Shown in pieces: positions 1 to 6,150 of a stretch of 12,266 nt of DNA (its first letter is position 1; each line of letters opens with the position of its first letter). Where the stretch lies: assembly GCA_964632365.1 (NCBI GenBank), contig CAZWDR010000080.1, forward strand, positions 1-12,266, given 5' to 3'. The position numbers and the translations under genes were made by a program. The DNA is from ZC4RG30 sp964632365 (GTDB taxonomy: Bacteria; Pseudomonadota; Gammaproteobacteria; Steroidobacterales; Steroidobacteraceae). The notes under the pieces are model-generated. The model was not told the origin of the DNA. It saw only the letters and a list, made by a program, of their open reading frames with translations, and made no database searches.

Positions 1-387
1 AACACCGGGCACGATGGATCGCTGACCACCGCCCATGCCAACTCGCCACGCGATCTGCTTTCGCGCCTGGAGGTGATGACGCTGATGGCCGGCATGGAGC
101 TGCCGCTGCAGGCCGTGCGCGAGCAGATCGCCAGCGCCGTGAACCTGATCGTGCAGCAGGCCCGCTTCCCCTGCGGCGCGCGGCGGATCGTCGCGATCAC
201 CGAGGTGACCGGCACCGAGAGCGGCCGCATCCAGACGCAGGATCTGTTCCGCTACGAGCTGCCCGGCAGGACTCCGGGCGTGGCATCGGGCGTGTTCCGC
301 GCCTGCGGCAACGAGCCGGCGTTCTTCGAGATGATCGCACCGGAACTGCGACCGGCGCCGCTCAATCCCCTGGTGGGGAGACTCTGA
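1..387 (+). CDS. cpaF: Tad secretion ATPase CpaF/TadA, C-terminal part (5' end outside window)
   Basis: The frame is open from the first base and ends in TGA at 385-387; about 128 C-terminal residues are present. The opening residues NTGHDGSLTTAHANSPRDLL, then RLEVMTLMAGMELP and REQIASAVNLIVQQ, match the second half of the VirB11/GspE-type ATPase domain of CpaF/TadA. The His-containing stretch GSLTTAHANS follows the Walker B region, which is outside the window along with Walker A. CpaF is the cytoplasmic hexameric ATPase that powers Flp pilus assembly or Tad secretion through TadB and TadC. The terminal stretch (ITEVTGTESGRIQTQDLF, then FRACGNEPAFFE) is the usual CpaF end. The stop overlaps the tadB start by one base (TGATG). 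The family assignment is secure; whether the system makes pili or secretes something else cannot be told from this end alone. Confidence 0.95.
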   Translation, partial: NTGHDGSLTTAHANSPRDLLSRLEVMTLMAGMELPLQAVREQIASAVNLIVQQARFPCGARRIVAITEVTGTESGRIQTQDLFRYELPGRTPGVASGVFRACGNEPAFFEMIAPELRPAPLNPLVGRL

Positions 388-1229
388 TGCTGCTGGCCTG
401 CGTGCTGATCGCCGGCGCCGCCGTGCTGTTGTTGCTGTTCGCCGGCATGGTGCTGCGGGGCGCCGGCGCATGGTGGGCCGATCTCGCCGGACAGCAGACC
501 GCGGCGGAACTGGCCAGCCTGTTCGTCTTCATCCCGGCGCGCCGCCTGCTGCTCATCACGCTGGTGCTCGCCGCACTCGCCACCGGCACGGCCGCGCTGT
601 CGCGCGCGCCCCTGCCGCTCACCGTGATCGTGGGCGTTGCGGCGCTGGCCGTGCCAAGGCTGCTCTCGCGCTGGCTCACCGCGCGCTGGCGCCGCAGGCT
701 CGGTCGCCAGCTCCCCGACGCGCTGGCGCTGTGGGCCGGGTTGCTGCGCGCCGGGCAGGGGACGCAGCAGGCCCTGGCCCAGGTGGCGCAGCGCCAGCCG
801 GCGCCGCTGGGCCAGGAGTTGCGCTTCATCCTGGGCCAGACGCGCATGGCCGTGCCGCTCGAGTCGGCGTTCGCGGCGCTGCGGGAGCGGGCTGGCGTCG
901 CCGACCTCCGGCTGCTGGCGACCCTGCTGGCAACGCATCGGGAACTGGGCGGCAACCTGGCCGAATCATTGCAGCGCCTGGCCGACCTGCTGCGCGGCCG
1001 CCTGCTGATGGAAGCGCGCATCCAGTCGCTCACCTCCCAGGGTCGCATGCAGGGTTTTGTGGTCGGCATCCTGCCGCTGCTGGTGATGGCGGCGCTCTAC
1101 GCCATGGAGCCGGACGCGATGCGCGTGCTGCACACCACCTGGCAGGGCTGGGCGGCGCTTGCCCTGATCGCGGCCCTCGAAGTCACCGGATTCCTGCTGA
1201 TCCGGCGCATCGTGAGGATCCCCATATGA
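387..1229 (+). CDS. tadB: Tad pilus/secretion inner-membrane platform protein TadB
   Basis: The 280-residue protein belongs to the type II secretion system F family, which forms the inner-membrane platform turned by the CpaF ATPase. Hydrophobic segments lie at about residues 2-24, 55-70 and 76-92. A cytoplasmic T2SSF domain runs from about 107 to 220 (LPDALALWAGLLRAGQGTQQAL; then LLATLLATHRELGGNLAESLQ). Two further membrane segments lie at about 222-240 and 254-272. This layout and length fit TadB. The ATG shares one base with the cpaF stop, and the stop overlaps the tadC start as ATGA, so translation is probably coupled on both sides. The TadC frame is also open through most of this gene; that is a GC-rich shadow and not a second product. 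Confidence 0.93.
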   Translation: MLLACVLIAGAAVLLLLFAGMVLRGAGAWWADLAGQQTAAELASLFVFIPARRLLLITLVLAALATGTAALSRAPLPLTVIVGVAALAVPRLLSRWLTARWRRRLGRQLPDALALWAGLLRAGQGTQQALAQVAQRQPAPLGQELRFILGQTRMAVPLESAFAALRERAGVADLRLLATLLATHRELGGNLAESLQRLADLLRGRLLMEARIQSLTSQGRMQGFVVGILPLLVMAALYAMEPDAMRVLHTTWQGWAALALIAALEVTGFLLIRRIVRIPI

Positions 1230-2095
1230 TCCCTGTCCAGCACTGGGTCGTGGCCGGCTGCGCGGCCCTGATGTGCGCGTCGCTGGTGCTGCTGTTTGCC
1301 CGCCGCTGGCGCGCGGTGCCGCGCTTCGCGGATGCGGGCGGCCCTTTGCCGCCGCTGCCGATGCGGCTGGTCGCACCATTGGCGCTGCTGATCGAACCGG
1401 TGGTCGATTGCCTGCAGCCGCACGCGCGCCGGATGGCCCTGGACCGGCGACTCGACGCGCTCGGCCTGGTCCCCGCGGTCACCGCGCTGCGCTGGGAATC
1501 GCAGTGCTGCGCGCTCGGGATCCTCGCGGCGGCGACGACCGGTCTTGCGCTGCCCGCGCCCCTTTGGGCGGTCCTGCTCGCCGGCGCGCTGGGCCATCTG
1601 TCCGGTGGCCAATGGCTGAACCGCCAGCGCGCCGCGCAGGAACAGGCCATCACGCGCGAGTTGCCCGCATGGCTCGACCTGATGACCGTTTGTGTCGAGG
1701 CCGGATCGACGCTGACCGCCGGCCTGCGCCTGATCTGCGAGCAGGCACCGCCCGGACCGCTGCGCGACTTCTTCGAACGGGTGCTGCGCGAGATCCGCGG
1801 CGGACGCCCGCGGGCGCGCGCGTTCTCCCATGTTGCCGCGAGCTTCGGCAACGAGAGCCTCACCACGCTGGCCAGCGCGCTGGAACACGCCGAAGGGTCG
1901 GGCATGAGCCTGGGCCAGGTGCTGCGCGCGCAGGGCGAGCAGCGCACCGCGGAGCGCTTCGCGCGCGCCGAGAAGCTTGCGATGCAGGCGCCGGTCAAGA
2001 TGCTCGGGCCGCTGATCCTCTGCATCTTTCCCTGCACGTTCATCGTCATTGGCGTGCCCATCGCGGTGCGCCTGAAGGAGGCATTGGGCACATGA
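1226..2095 (+). CDS. tadC: Tad pilus/secretion inner-membrane platform protein TadC
   Basis: The 289-residue protein is a second T2SSF-family platform protein, expected to pair with TadB. Membrane segments lie at about residues 7-25 and 93-128. The T2SSF domain (about 145-255) carries the TadC-like sequence LPAWLDLMTVCVEAGSTLTAGL, then FGNESLTTLASALEHAEGSGMSLGQVL. A last hydrophobic hairpin, PVKMLGPLILCIFPCTFIV, lies at about 256-281. The frame is open far upstream (from 470), but the start at 1226 is chosen because it overlaps the tadB stop as ATGA and gives the normal family length and N-terminal membrane segment. The stop in turn overlaps the next ATG as ATGA at 2092-2095. Confidence 0.93.
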   Translation: MIPVQHWVVAGCAALMCASLVLLFARRWRAVPRFADAGGPLPPLPMRLVAPLALLIEPVVDCLQPHARRMALDRRLDALGLVPAVTALRWESQCCALGILAAATTGLALPAPLWAVLLAGALGHLSGGQWLNRQRAAQEQAITRELPAWLDLMTVCVEAGSTLTAGLRLICEQAPPGPLRDFFERVLREIRGGRPRARAFSHVAASFGNESLTTLASALEHAEGSGMSLGQVLRAQGEQRTAERFARAEKLAMQAPVKMLGPLILCIFPCTFIVIGVPIAVRLKEALGT

Positions 2096-2436
2096 TCATC
2101 TGTCGCGTGGAACACAACCGGCATCGCCTGCGCCGTGTGCAGGTGAAGGTCTGCCAGACCCGCCTCGAGCGGGGACGTGGCCTGCTGCTGCGGCCGAGGC
2201 TCGACCAGGAGACCGCGCTGATGCTGCCGCACTGCCGCGCGGTGCACACCATCGGCATGCACTACCGCATCGATGTGCTGTTCTGTGACGCCGAGGGGCG
2301 CATCGTCAGCATCCACGAAGGTGTGCGGCCCTGCCGCATCGCGCGCGATGCGCGCGCCAGCCACGTCTGGGAGCTGGATGCCGGCACGGCGCGGCGCTGG
2401 GGGTGGGCCGTCGGCGATCGCATCCTGCCGTGCTGA
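2092..2436 (+). CDS. DUF192 (UPF0127) family protein inside the Tad operon
   Basis: The 114-residue protein fits the DUF192 family (Pfam PF02643). Recognisable family features are GLLLRPRLDQETALMLPHC (about 30-48), the core VHTIGMHYRIDVLFCDAEGRIV (51-72; typical members read TFWMKNTLIPLDILFID.DG.IV), and the end HVWELDAGTARRWGWAVGD (91-109). Many family members are exported, but I see no signal peptide here, so it is probably cytoplasmic. The function of the family is not established. The gene is translationally coupled on both sides (ATGA with tadC, TGATG with the next gene), so it is made as part of the Tad unit. This suggests, without proving, a role in pilus assembly or regulation. Confidence 0.85.
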   Translation: MIICRVEHNRHRLRRVQVKVCQTRLERGRGLLLRPRLDQETALMLPHCRAVHTIGMHYRIDVLFCDAEGRIVSIHEGVRPCRIARDARASHVWELDAGTARRWGWAVGDRILPC

Positions 2437-3083
2437 TGCGGTGCGCACAGCGCGGCGCGACGATGGTGGAGTTCCATGTCGTCGCGCTGTTCGCACTGCT
2501 GCCGCTGTGCCTGGGGGCATTGCAGGTTGCGCTGCTCGTCAGCGAGAACCACCATCTGGACCACGCCGCGTTCCTCGCGGCCCGCCACGCCGCGATGGAG
2601 CATGGCGATGTGGGCGCCGCACGGCAGGCGCTGGCACGGGCGGCCACCGTCTTGTTCGTGCGGGCTGACGCCGACCTTGCCGGCGGCGGCGCGGCCGCGG
2701 CGGTGGCGCGCGCCTATGCGGTGGCGCTCGCGGACCAGGCGCTGCATGCGCGGCTGCGGGTGCTGAACCCCACGCCGGAGGCACAGCAGGATTTCGCGCT
2801 GACCCGCGAGGGCAGGCGGGTGATCCCCAACGACGCGCTGGAACACCGCGGCGGCGTCCCGGGTTCCCGCAGCGGCCTCACACTGCAGCAGGCCAGCATG
2901 CTGCGCCTGGAGGTGAGCTGGTGCCGGCCGCTGGTGGTGCCGTTTGCCCGGCATCTGCTGCTGGGTGCACTGCGCACCTTCGACCGGGACCCGTGGCGGC
3001 AGGGCTGCTACCTGCGCGGCAGGGTGCCCATCCGCTCGGTGGGCACCAGTCCGATGCAGTCGGACTTCAGGGTGTCTTCGTGA
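2436..3083 (+). CDS. TadE-like pseudopilin
   Basis: The 215-residue protein has a short basic N-terminus (MRCAQRG), a likely prepilin cleavage site and one hydrophobic helix (about 8-35). The motif RG|ATMVEF puts Gly7 at -1 and Glu12 at +5, followed by Phe. This is the G/XXXXE(F/Y) pattern cut by TadV/CpaA-type prepilin peptidases and conserved in TadE, TadF and TadG. The rest is predicted to be periplasmic and is not closely recognisable. TadE-type minor pseudopilins are needed for Flp pilus assembly. The frame is open from 2403, but the ATG at 2436 overlaps the DUF192 stop (TGATG) and gives the correct short leader. No TadF or TadG follows; the operon ends by running into the convergent isomerase gene with a 17-base overlap. 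Two hairpins sit in the last 60 codon-containing bases. Confidence 0.85.
   Translation: MRCAQRGATMVEFHVVALFALLPLCLGALQVALLVSENHHLDHAAFLAARHAAMEHGDVGAARQALARAATVLFVRADADLAGGGAAAAVARAYAVALADQALHARLRVLNPTPEAQQDFALTREGRRVIPNDALEHRGGVPGSRSGLTLQQASMLRLEVSWCRPLVVPFARHLLLGALRTFDRDPWRQGCYLRGRVPIRSVGTSPMQSDFRVSS
3023..3066. terminator. two adjacent perfect hairpins at a convergent gene end; possible bidirectional 3' end signal
   Basis: The first hairpin pairs GGTGCCCA (3023-3030) with TGGGCACC (3040-3047) across a 9-base loop. The second starts at the next base and pairs AGTCCGA (3048-3054) with TCGGACT (3060-3066) across a 5-base loop. The pair lies immediately after the isomerase stop codon (3067-3069, minus strand) and inside the 3' end of the TadE-like gene. 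No T-tract follows on either strand, so these are not classical intrinsic terminators. They could slow polymerase, stop it together with Rho, or protect mRNA 3' ends. The stems are seen directly; the function is inferred. Confidence 0.4.
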
Positions 3084-3879
3084 CCTTCGCCTTCGCGACC
3101 AGGCCGTCCACCCAGGCCTCGAACTGCTTCTGCTGCACGGCCTGCACCAGCTGGTCGCGCACCGTGTCGTACGGCGGCGCCGTGGCCTCGCGTTCATCGA
3201 CCAGGCGGATCACATGCCAACCCAGATCGCTGCGCAGCGGCGTCTTGCTGTGTTCGCCCTTCTTCAGCTCGCGCAGCGCCACCACGAAGCTCGGCGGCAT
3301 GCCCGAAGGAGTGGCCCACAGCAGGTCGCCACCCTCGGCCTTGGTGTTGTTGTCGAGCGAGTGCTCGCGGGCGAGGTTCGCGAAGTTGCCGCCCTTGTCC
3401 AGCTGCCCGATGAGCGTGGTGGCCGCCTCGGGTGTCTCGACCACGATATGGCTCAGGCGGTACTGGGTCTTGTCCATCTGCGCGATGCGCAGCTCATATT
3501 CCGCGCGCAGTTCGTCCTCGCTGGGCTGGCGATCCTTCAGCAGGTCCTGCGCGGCGGCACGCTGCAGGATGGTGAGCCGCTGGATGTCGAGCGTCGCGGC
3601 CACTTCCGGCCGCGCGGTGACGCCCGAACGTTCCGCTTCGGCCGCCACCACCGATGCACGCACCAGGCCATCGAGCAGCTCGTTGCGCTCCGCGGCCGAC
3701 ACTTCTTCCACCGGCTTGCTGGTCACGCCGCTCACATACTGCTCGAAGGTGTTGCGGCTCAGTGGCTTGCCGTCGATGGTCGCGACGACGTCCCCGGCGG
3801 TGGCCGCGGGCTGCTTGTCGCAGGCGGCAAGGGCGGCCACCGCGAGGGTGGCCAGCACGAGGCGGGAAACGTTCATCAT
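3067..3879 (-). CDS. parvulin-type peptidylprolyl cis-trans isomerase lipoprotein (SurA/PrsA-like)
   Basis: This is a 270-residue envelope protein. A lipoprotein signal occupies about 1-20, with the lipobox LAAC and lipidated Cys20. A SurA_N-like helical part (about 30-130: VATIDGKPLSRNTFEQYV; LLDGLVRASVVAAEAERSGV) precedes a single parvulin (rotamase) domain at about 139-230, with LSHIVVETPEAA, FANLAREHSLDN, GGDLLWATPSGMPPSF, and DLGWHVIRLVDER. Such proteins help fold or chaperone secreted and outer-membrane proteins. The residue after the lipid Cys is Asp, which in E. coli is a Lol-avoidance signal that keeps lipoproteins in the inner membrane. The ATG at 3879 overlaps the bolA stop (ATGA); the adjacent ATG at 3876 is better spaced from an AGGAG. 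The 3' end overlaps the TadE-like gene by 17 bases. Confidence 0.92.
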   Translation of the reverse strand: MMNVSRLVLATLAVAALAACDKQPAATAGDVVATIDGKPLSRNTFEQYVSGVTSKPVEEVSAAERNELLDGLVRASVVAAEAERSGVTARPEVAATLDIQRLTILQRAAAQDLLKDRQPSEDELRAEYELRIAQMDKTQYRLSHIVVETPEAATTLIGQLDKGGNFANLAREHSLDNNTKAEGGDLLWATPSGMPPSFVVALRELKKGEHSKTPLRSDLGWHVIRLVDEREATAPPYDTVRDQLVQAVQQKQFEAWVDGLVAKAKVTKTP

Positions 3880-4169
3880 CGATCTCCTGTCTGTTCTTCT
3901 GGTGTCACGGCATCGATCTGCAGCGCATGGATGCGCCCGGCCATCAGCGGTGCGGCGGCGTCGTAGACCAGGCGGTGCCGCTGCAGCATGCGCAGTCCGG
4001 CAAACCGGCTGGAGACCACGCGCACGGCGAAATGCGCCCCCTCGCGCGCGCCGGGATGTCCCGCATGCCTGGCGCTGTCGTCGCGCACGGTGAGGCTGAC
4101 CGGTGCCAGCGCATCGCGCAGCCGCGCCTCGAGCTCCGCGGCCAGCGTGTTTGCCCCGGGCACGCTCAT
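3876..4169 (-). CDS. bolA: BolA family protein
   Basis: The 97-residue protein covers a complete BolA domain. Diagnostic elements are VRDDSARHAGHPG (28-40), GAHFAVRVVSSRFAG (44-58), the RHRLVY helix (64-69) and IHALQIDAVTPEE (80-92). The His in RHR (His65) and those in HAGH are the positions that BolA proteins use with monothiol glutaredoxins to bind [2Fe-2S] clusters. BolA proteins act in iron-sulfur cluster trafficking, cell shape and stress response. The RHR and IHAL motifs fit BolA better than the IbaG/YrbA branch. The ATG at 4169 overlaps the yciB stop as ATGA, and the stop overlaps the isomerase start the same way, so it is the middle gene of a coupled three-gene operon. Confidence 0.92.
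   Translation of the reverse strand: MSVPGANTLAAELEARLRDALAPVSLTVRDDSARHAGHPGAREGAHFAVRVVSSRFAGLRMLQRHRLVYDAAAPLMAGRIHALQIDAVTPEEQTGDR
3884..3888 (-). promoter_or_regulatory. ribosome binding site of the isomerase gene
   Basis: AGGAG on the minus strand, inside the last codons of bolA. It lies 4 bases before the ATG at 3879 and 7 bases before the second ATG at 3876. Spacing favours the second Met (269 residues), while the ATGA overlap with bolA favours the first. The mature lipoprotein is the same either way. Confidence 0.6.
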
Positions 4170-4717
4170 TCCGGATCGCTGCGCAGCTTGCCGCGCGCGT
4201 GCAGCCAGTAGACCTGGCCCAGCAGGAACACCAGCATCAGCCCGGTCAGGCCGAACAGCTTGAAGTTCACCCACGCGGTCTCGGTGGCGTTCAGCGCCAC
4301 CAGGATGTTCGCGGCGCCGGCCACGAGGCCATAGAACACCCAGCCGGTGTTCAGCTTCAGCCACTCGCCCCGGGTCATCTTCGCCTCTTCGACCATGTTG
4401 GCCATCAGGCGCTGCGCCAGCGGCTGCCGGCCGATGAAGGCACTGGCGAGGAAGGCCACCGCCAGCGCCCACATGAAGATGCTCGGCTTCCACTGGATGA
4501 AGCGCGCATCGCGCAGACCCAGCGTCGCGGCGCCGAACAGCAGCACCAGCGCGGTGCTCGTGGCGAGCATCCGCGGCACGCGGCCCGCGCGGAACCACAC
4601 GATGGCCAGCGACAGCGGCATGCCCACCATCAGCACGATGGTGGCGACGTAGATGTCAGCGAAGTAGTACGCGATGCCGAAGGCCAGGACGGGGAGGAAT
4701 TCGATGAGCGCCTGCAT
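4166..4717 (-). CDS. yciB: YciB/IspA-type inner-membrane septation protein
   Basis: The 183-residue protein with about five hydrophobic segments belongs to the YciB (intracellular septation protein A) family; E. coli YciB has 179 residues. Family marks are the start MQALIEFLPVLAFGIAYYFA followed by DIYVAT (21-26), the sequence GAATLGLRDARFIQWKPSIF (62-81), WLKLNTGWVFYG (119-130) and WVNFKLFG (149-156). YciB is an inner-membrane protein linked to cell envelope integrity and to elongation and division complexes. The open frame extends to 4858, but homology begins at the ATG at 4717, as in the family. No Shine-Dalgarno precedes this ATG, and a TATGAT box ends 8 bases upstream of it, so the mRNA may be leaderless. 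It is the first gene of the yciB-bolA-isomerase operon. Confidence 0.93.
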   Translation of the reverse strand: MQALIEFLPVLAFGIAYYFADIYVATIVLMVGMPLSLAIVWFRAGRVPRMLATSTALVLLFGAATLGLRDARFIQWKPSIFMWALAVAFLASAFIGRQPLAQRLMANMVEEAKMTRGEWLKLNTGWVFYGLVAGAANILVALNATETAWVNFKLFGLTGLMLVFLLGQVYWLHARGKLRSDPE

Positions 4718-4724
4718 GGCCGGT

Positions 4725-4730
4725 ATCATA
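4725..4730 (-). promoter_or_regulatory. candidate -10 box of the yciB operon
   Basis: TATGAT on the minus strand, preceded by TGGC, with 7 bases between it and the yciB ATG. The usual start point about 7 bases downstream would fall on or next to the A of the ATG. No convincing -35 box is visible. Very similar to the divergent trpS box (TGGCTATGAT against TGGCTATAAT). Confidence 0.5.
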
Positions 4731-4819
4731 GCCAACCGGACGCACCGCGCGATGCGAAGCGCTGGCGATGCGCCGTCCGGGGCTGCCGTCATTGGCGCCG
4801 CCCGCCGCGCCCGGGTGGC

Positions 4820-4825
4820 TATAAT
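4820..4825 (+). promoter_or_regulatory. candidate -10 box of trpS (consensus TATAAT)
   Basis: A perfect TATAAT in a very GC-rich background, preceded by TGGC, with 8 bases between it and the trpS ATG at 4834. No good -35 hexamer is seen at 16-18 bases; TTGGCG at 4792-4797 is 22 bases away, which is too far. The expected transcription start is at or 1-2 bases before the ATG. Confidence 0.6.
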
Positions 4826-4833
4826 CCGCCCCG

Positions 4834-6150
4834 ATGAATCCGCCCCCCCTGCCCGCACAGCGGGAGCGCGTGCTTTCCGGCATGCGCCCCACCGGCAAGC
4901 TGCATCTCGGCAACTACCACGGCGCGCTGCGCAACTGGGTGGCGCTGCAGGACCGCTACGAGGGCTATTTCTTCGTCGCCGACTGGCATGCGCTGACGAC
5001 GGATTACGAAAACCCGCAGAACCTGCAGCAGCATGTGGGCGAGCTGGTGATCGACTGGCTGGCCGCGGGGCTGGATCCCGATCGGGCGGCGATCTTCGTG
5101 CAGTCCCAGGTGCCCGCGCATGCGGAGCTGCACCTGCTGCTGTCGATGATGACGCCGCTGTCCTGGCTCGAGCGCGTGCCCACCTACAAGGACCAGCAGG
5201 CGCAGCTGAAGGAGAAGGACCTGGCCACGTATGGCTTCCTCGGCTATCCGCTGCTGCAGAGCGCCGACATCCTGCTGTACCGGCCGGCCTGGGTGCCGGT
5301 GGGCGAGGACCAGGTCGCGCATGTGGAGATCACGCGCGAGATCGCGCGGCGCTTCAATCACATCTATGGCCGCGATCCGGCGATGCCGAAGAAGGTCAAG
5401 GCCGCGCTCGGGCGGCTCGCGCCGGAACAGCGTGAGCGCTACGGGGCGCTGCGCCGCGCCTTCCAGCAAGCCGGTGACCACGCCGCGCTGGCCGAGGCGC
5501 GCGCGCTCGCCGGCACGGCGGCGAGGCTCGATGCCGCGCAGCGCGAGCTGCTGCTGGCCGCGCTCGAGGGCGACCACCACCGGCTGCTGCCCGCGCCGGA
5601 GGTGCTGCTGACGCCGGCGGCCAAGGTGCCCGGCCTCGACGGCCGCAAGATGTCCAAGTCCTATGGCAACACCATCGGACTCACCGAGGATCCGGCCTCG
5701 ATCGAGAAGAAGATCCGTGGCATGACCACGGATCCGGCGCGCGTGCGGCGCACCGACCCCGGCAATCCGGAGAAATGCCCGGTGTGGGACCTGCACAAGC
5801 TCTATACCGACAAGCCGGTGCACGAGTGGGTGTGGCAGGGCTGCACCACGGCCGGCATCGGCTGCCTCGAGTGCAAGAAGCCGGTGATCGAGCGCATCTG
5901 CGCCGACGCGAGCCTGATGCGCGAGCGCGCCGCGCCCTATCGCGAACATCCGCAGCGCGTGCGCGAGATCCTCGCGGCCGGCGCCGAGCGCGCGCGGGCC
6001 ACCGCGGAGCAGACCATGGAGGTGGTGCGCGGGGCGATGAATCTGCTGCCGCGCGACGCGCTGGCTGCGCCGACTGATCGTTCGCAGCCGCAGGCCGCAC
6101 CGCAGCCGCAGGCCGCACCGCAGCCAGGGCTCCCCGGAGTGCCGCGATGA
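4834..6150 (+). CDS. trpS: tryptophanyl-tRNA synthetase
   Basis: The 438-residue enzyme charges tRNA-Trp with tryptophan in the cytoplasm. The class I signatures are present: TGKLHLGNY (20-28, the HIGH-like motif), VGEDQVAHVEITREIA (156-171) and KMSKS (272-276). Compared with the compact E. coli enzyme (334 residues) it has an insert of about 65 residues before KMSKS (about 185-250) and a low-complexity Pro/Gln/Ala tail (about 411-438) with a tandem 18-base repeat. Cysteines 315, 337, 344 and 347 form C-x21-C-x6-C-x2-C in the C-terminal tRNA-binding domain. This nearly matches the [4Fe-4S] motif C-x22-C-x6-C-x2-C described for Thermotoga maritima TrpRS. The start has no Shine-Dalgarno and a TATAAT lies 8 bases before it. 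The stop overlaps scpA as ATGA, and the gene heads the operon. Confidence 0.96.
   Translation: MNPPPLPAQRERVLSGMRPTGKLHLGNYHGALRNWVALQDRYEGYFFVADWHALTTDYENPQNLQQHVGELVIDWLAAGLDPDRAAIFVQSQVPAHAELHLLLSMMTPLSWLERVPTYKDQQAQLKEKDLATYGFLGYPLLQSADILLYRPAWVPVGEDQVAHVEITREIARRFNHIYGRDPAMPKKVKAALGRLAPEQRERYGALRRAFQQAGDHAALAEARALAGTAARLDAAQRELLLAALEGDHHRLLPAPEVLLTPAAKVPGLDGRKMSKSYGNTIGLTEDPASIEKKIRGMTTDPARVRRTDPGNPEKCPVWDLHKLYTDKPVHEWVWQGCTTAGIGCLECKKPVIERICADASLMRERAAPYREHPQRVREILAAGAERARATAEQTMEVVRGAMNLLPRDALAAPTDRSQPQAAPQPQAAPQPGLPGVPR
6085..6125 (+). repeat. 18-base tandem repeat in the trpS 3' end
   Basis: Two identical 18-base copies (6085-6102 and 6103-6120), followed by a 5-base partial copy, encode QPQAAP repeats at the end of TrpS. 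The period is a multiple of three, so the frame is kept. They form a flexible, uncharged tail outside the catalytic and tRNA-binding domains. Confidence 0.9.

Noticed and set aside
470..1225. TadC reading frame stays open across most of tadB
   Set aside because: Composition is Arg/Ala/Gly/Pro-rich with no family features; all TadC homology and the membrane segments begin at the ATG at 1226, which overlaps the tadB stop. GC-rich DNA has few chance stops.
2921..4093. Long + strand open frame antisense to the isomerase and bolA
   Set aside because: Ser/Arg/Cys-rich product with no recognisable domain; the opposite strand carries three well-recognised proteins in coupled order.
4819..5949. 376-codon minus-strand open frame antisense to trpS
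   Set aside because: Low-complexity His/Arg/Gln/Leu composition typical of a shadow of a GC-rich gene; trpS is certain on the + strand.
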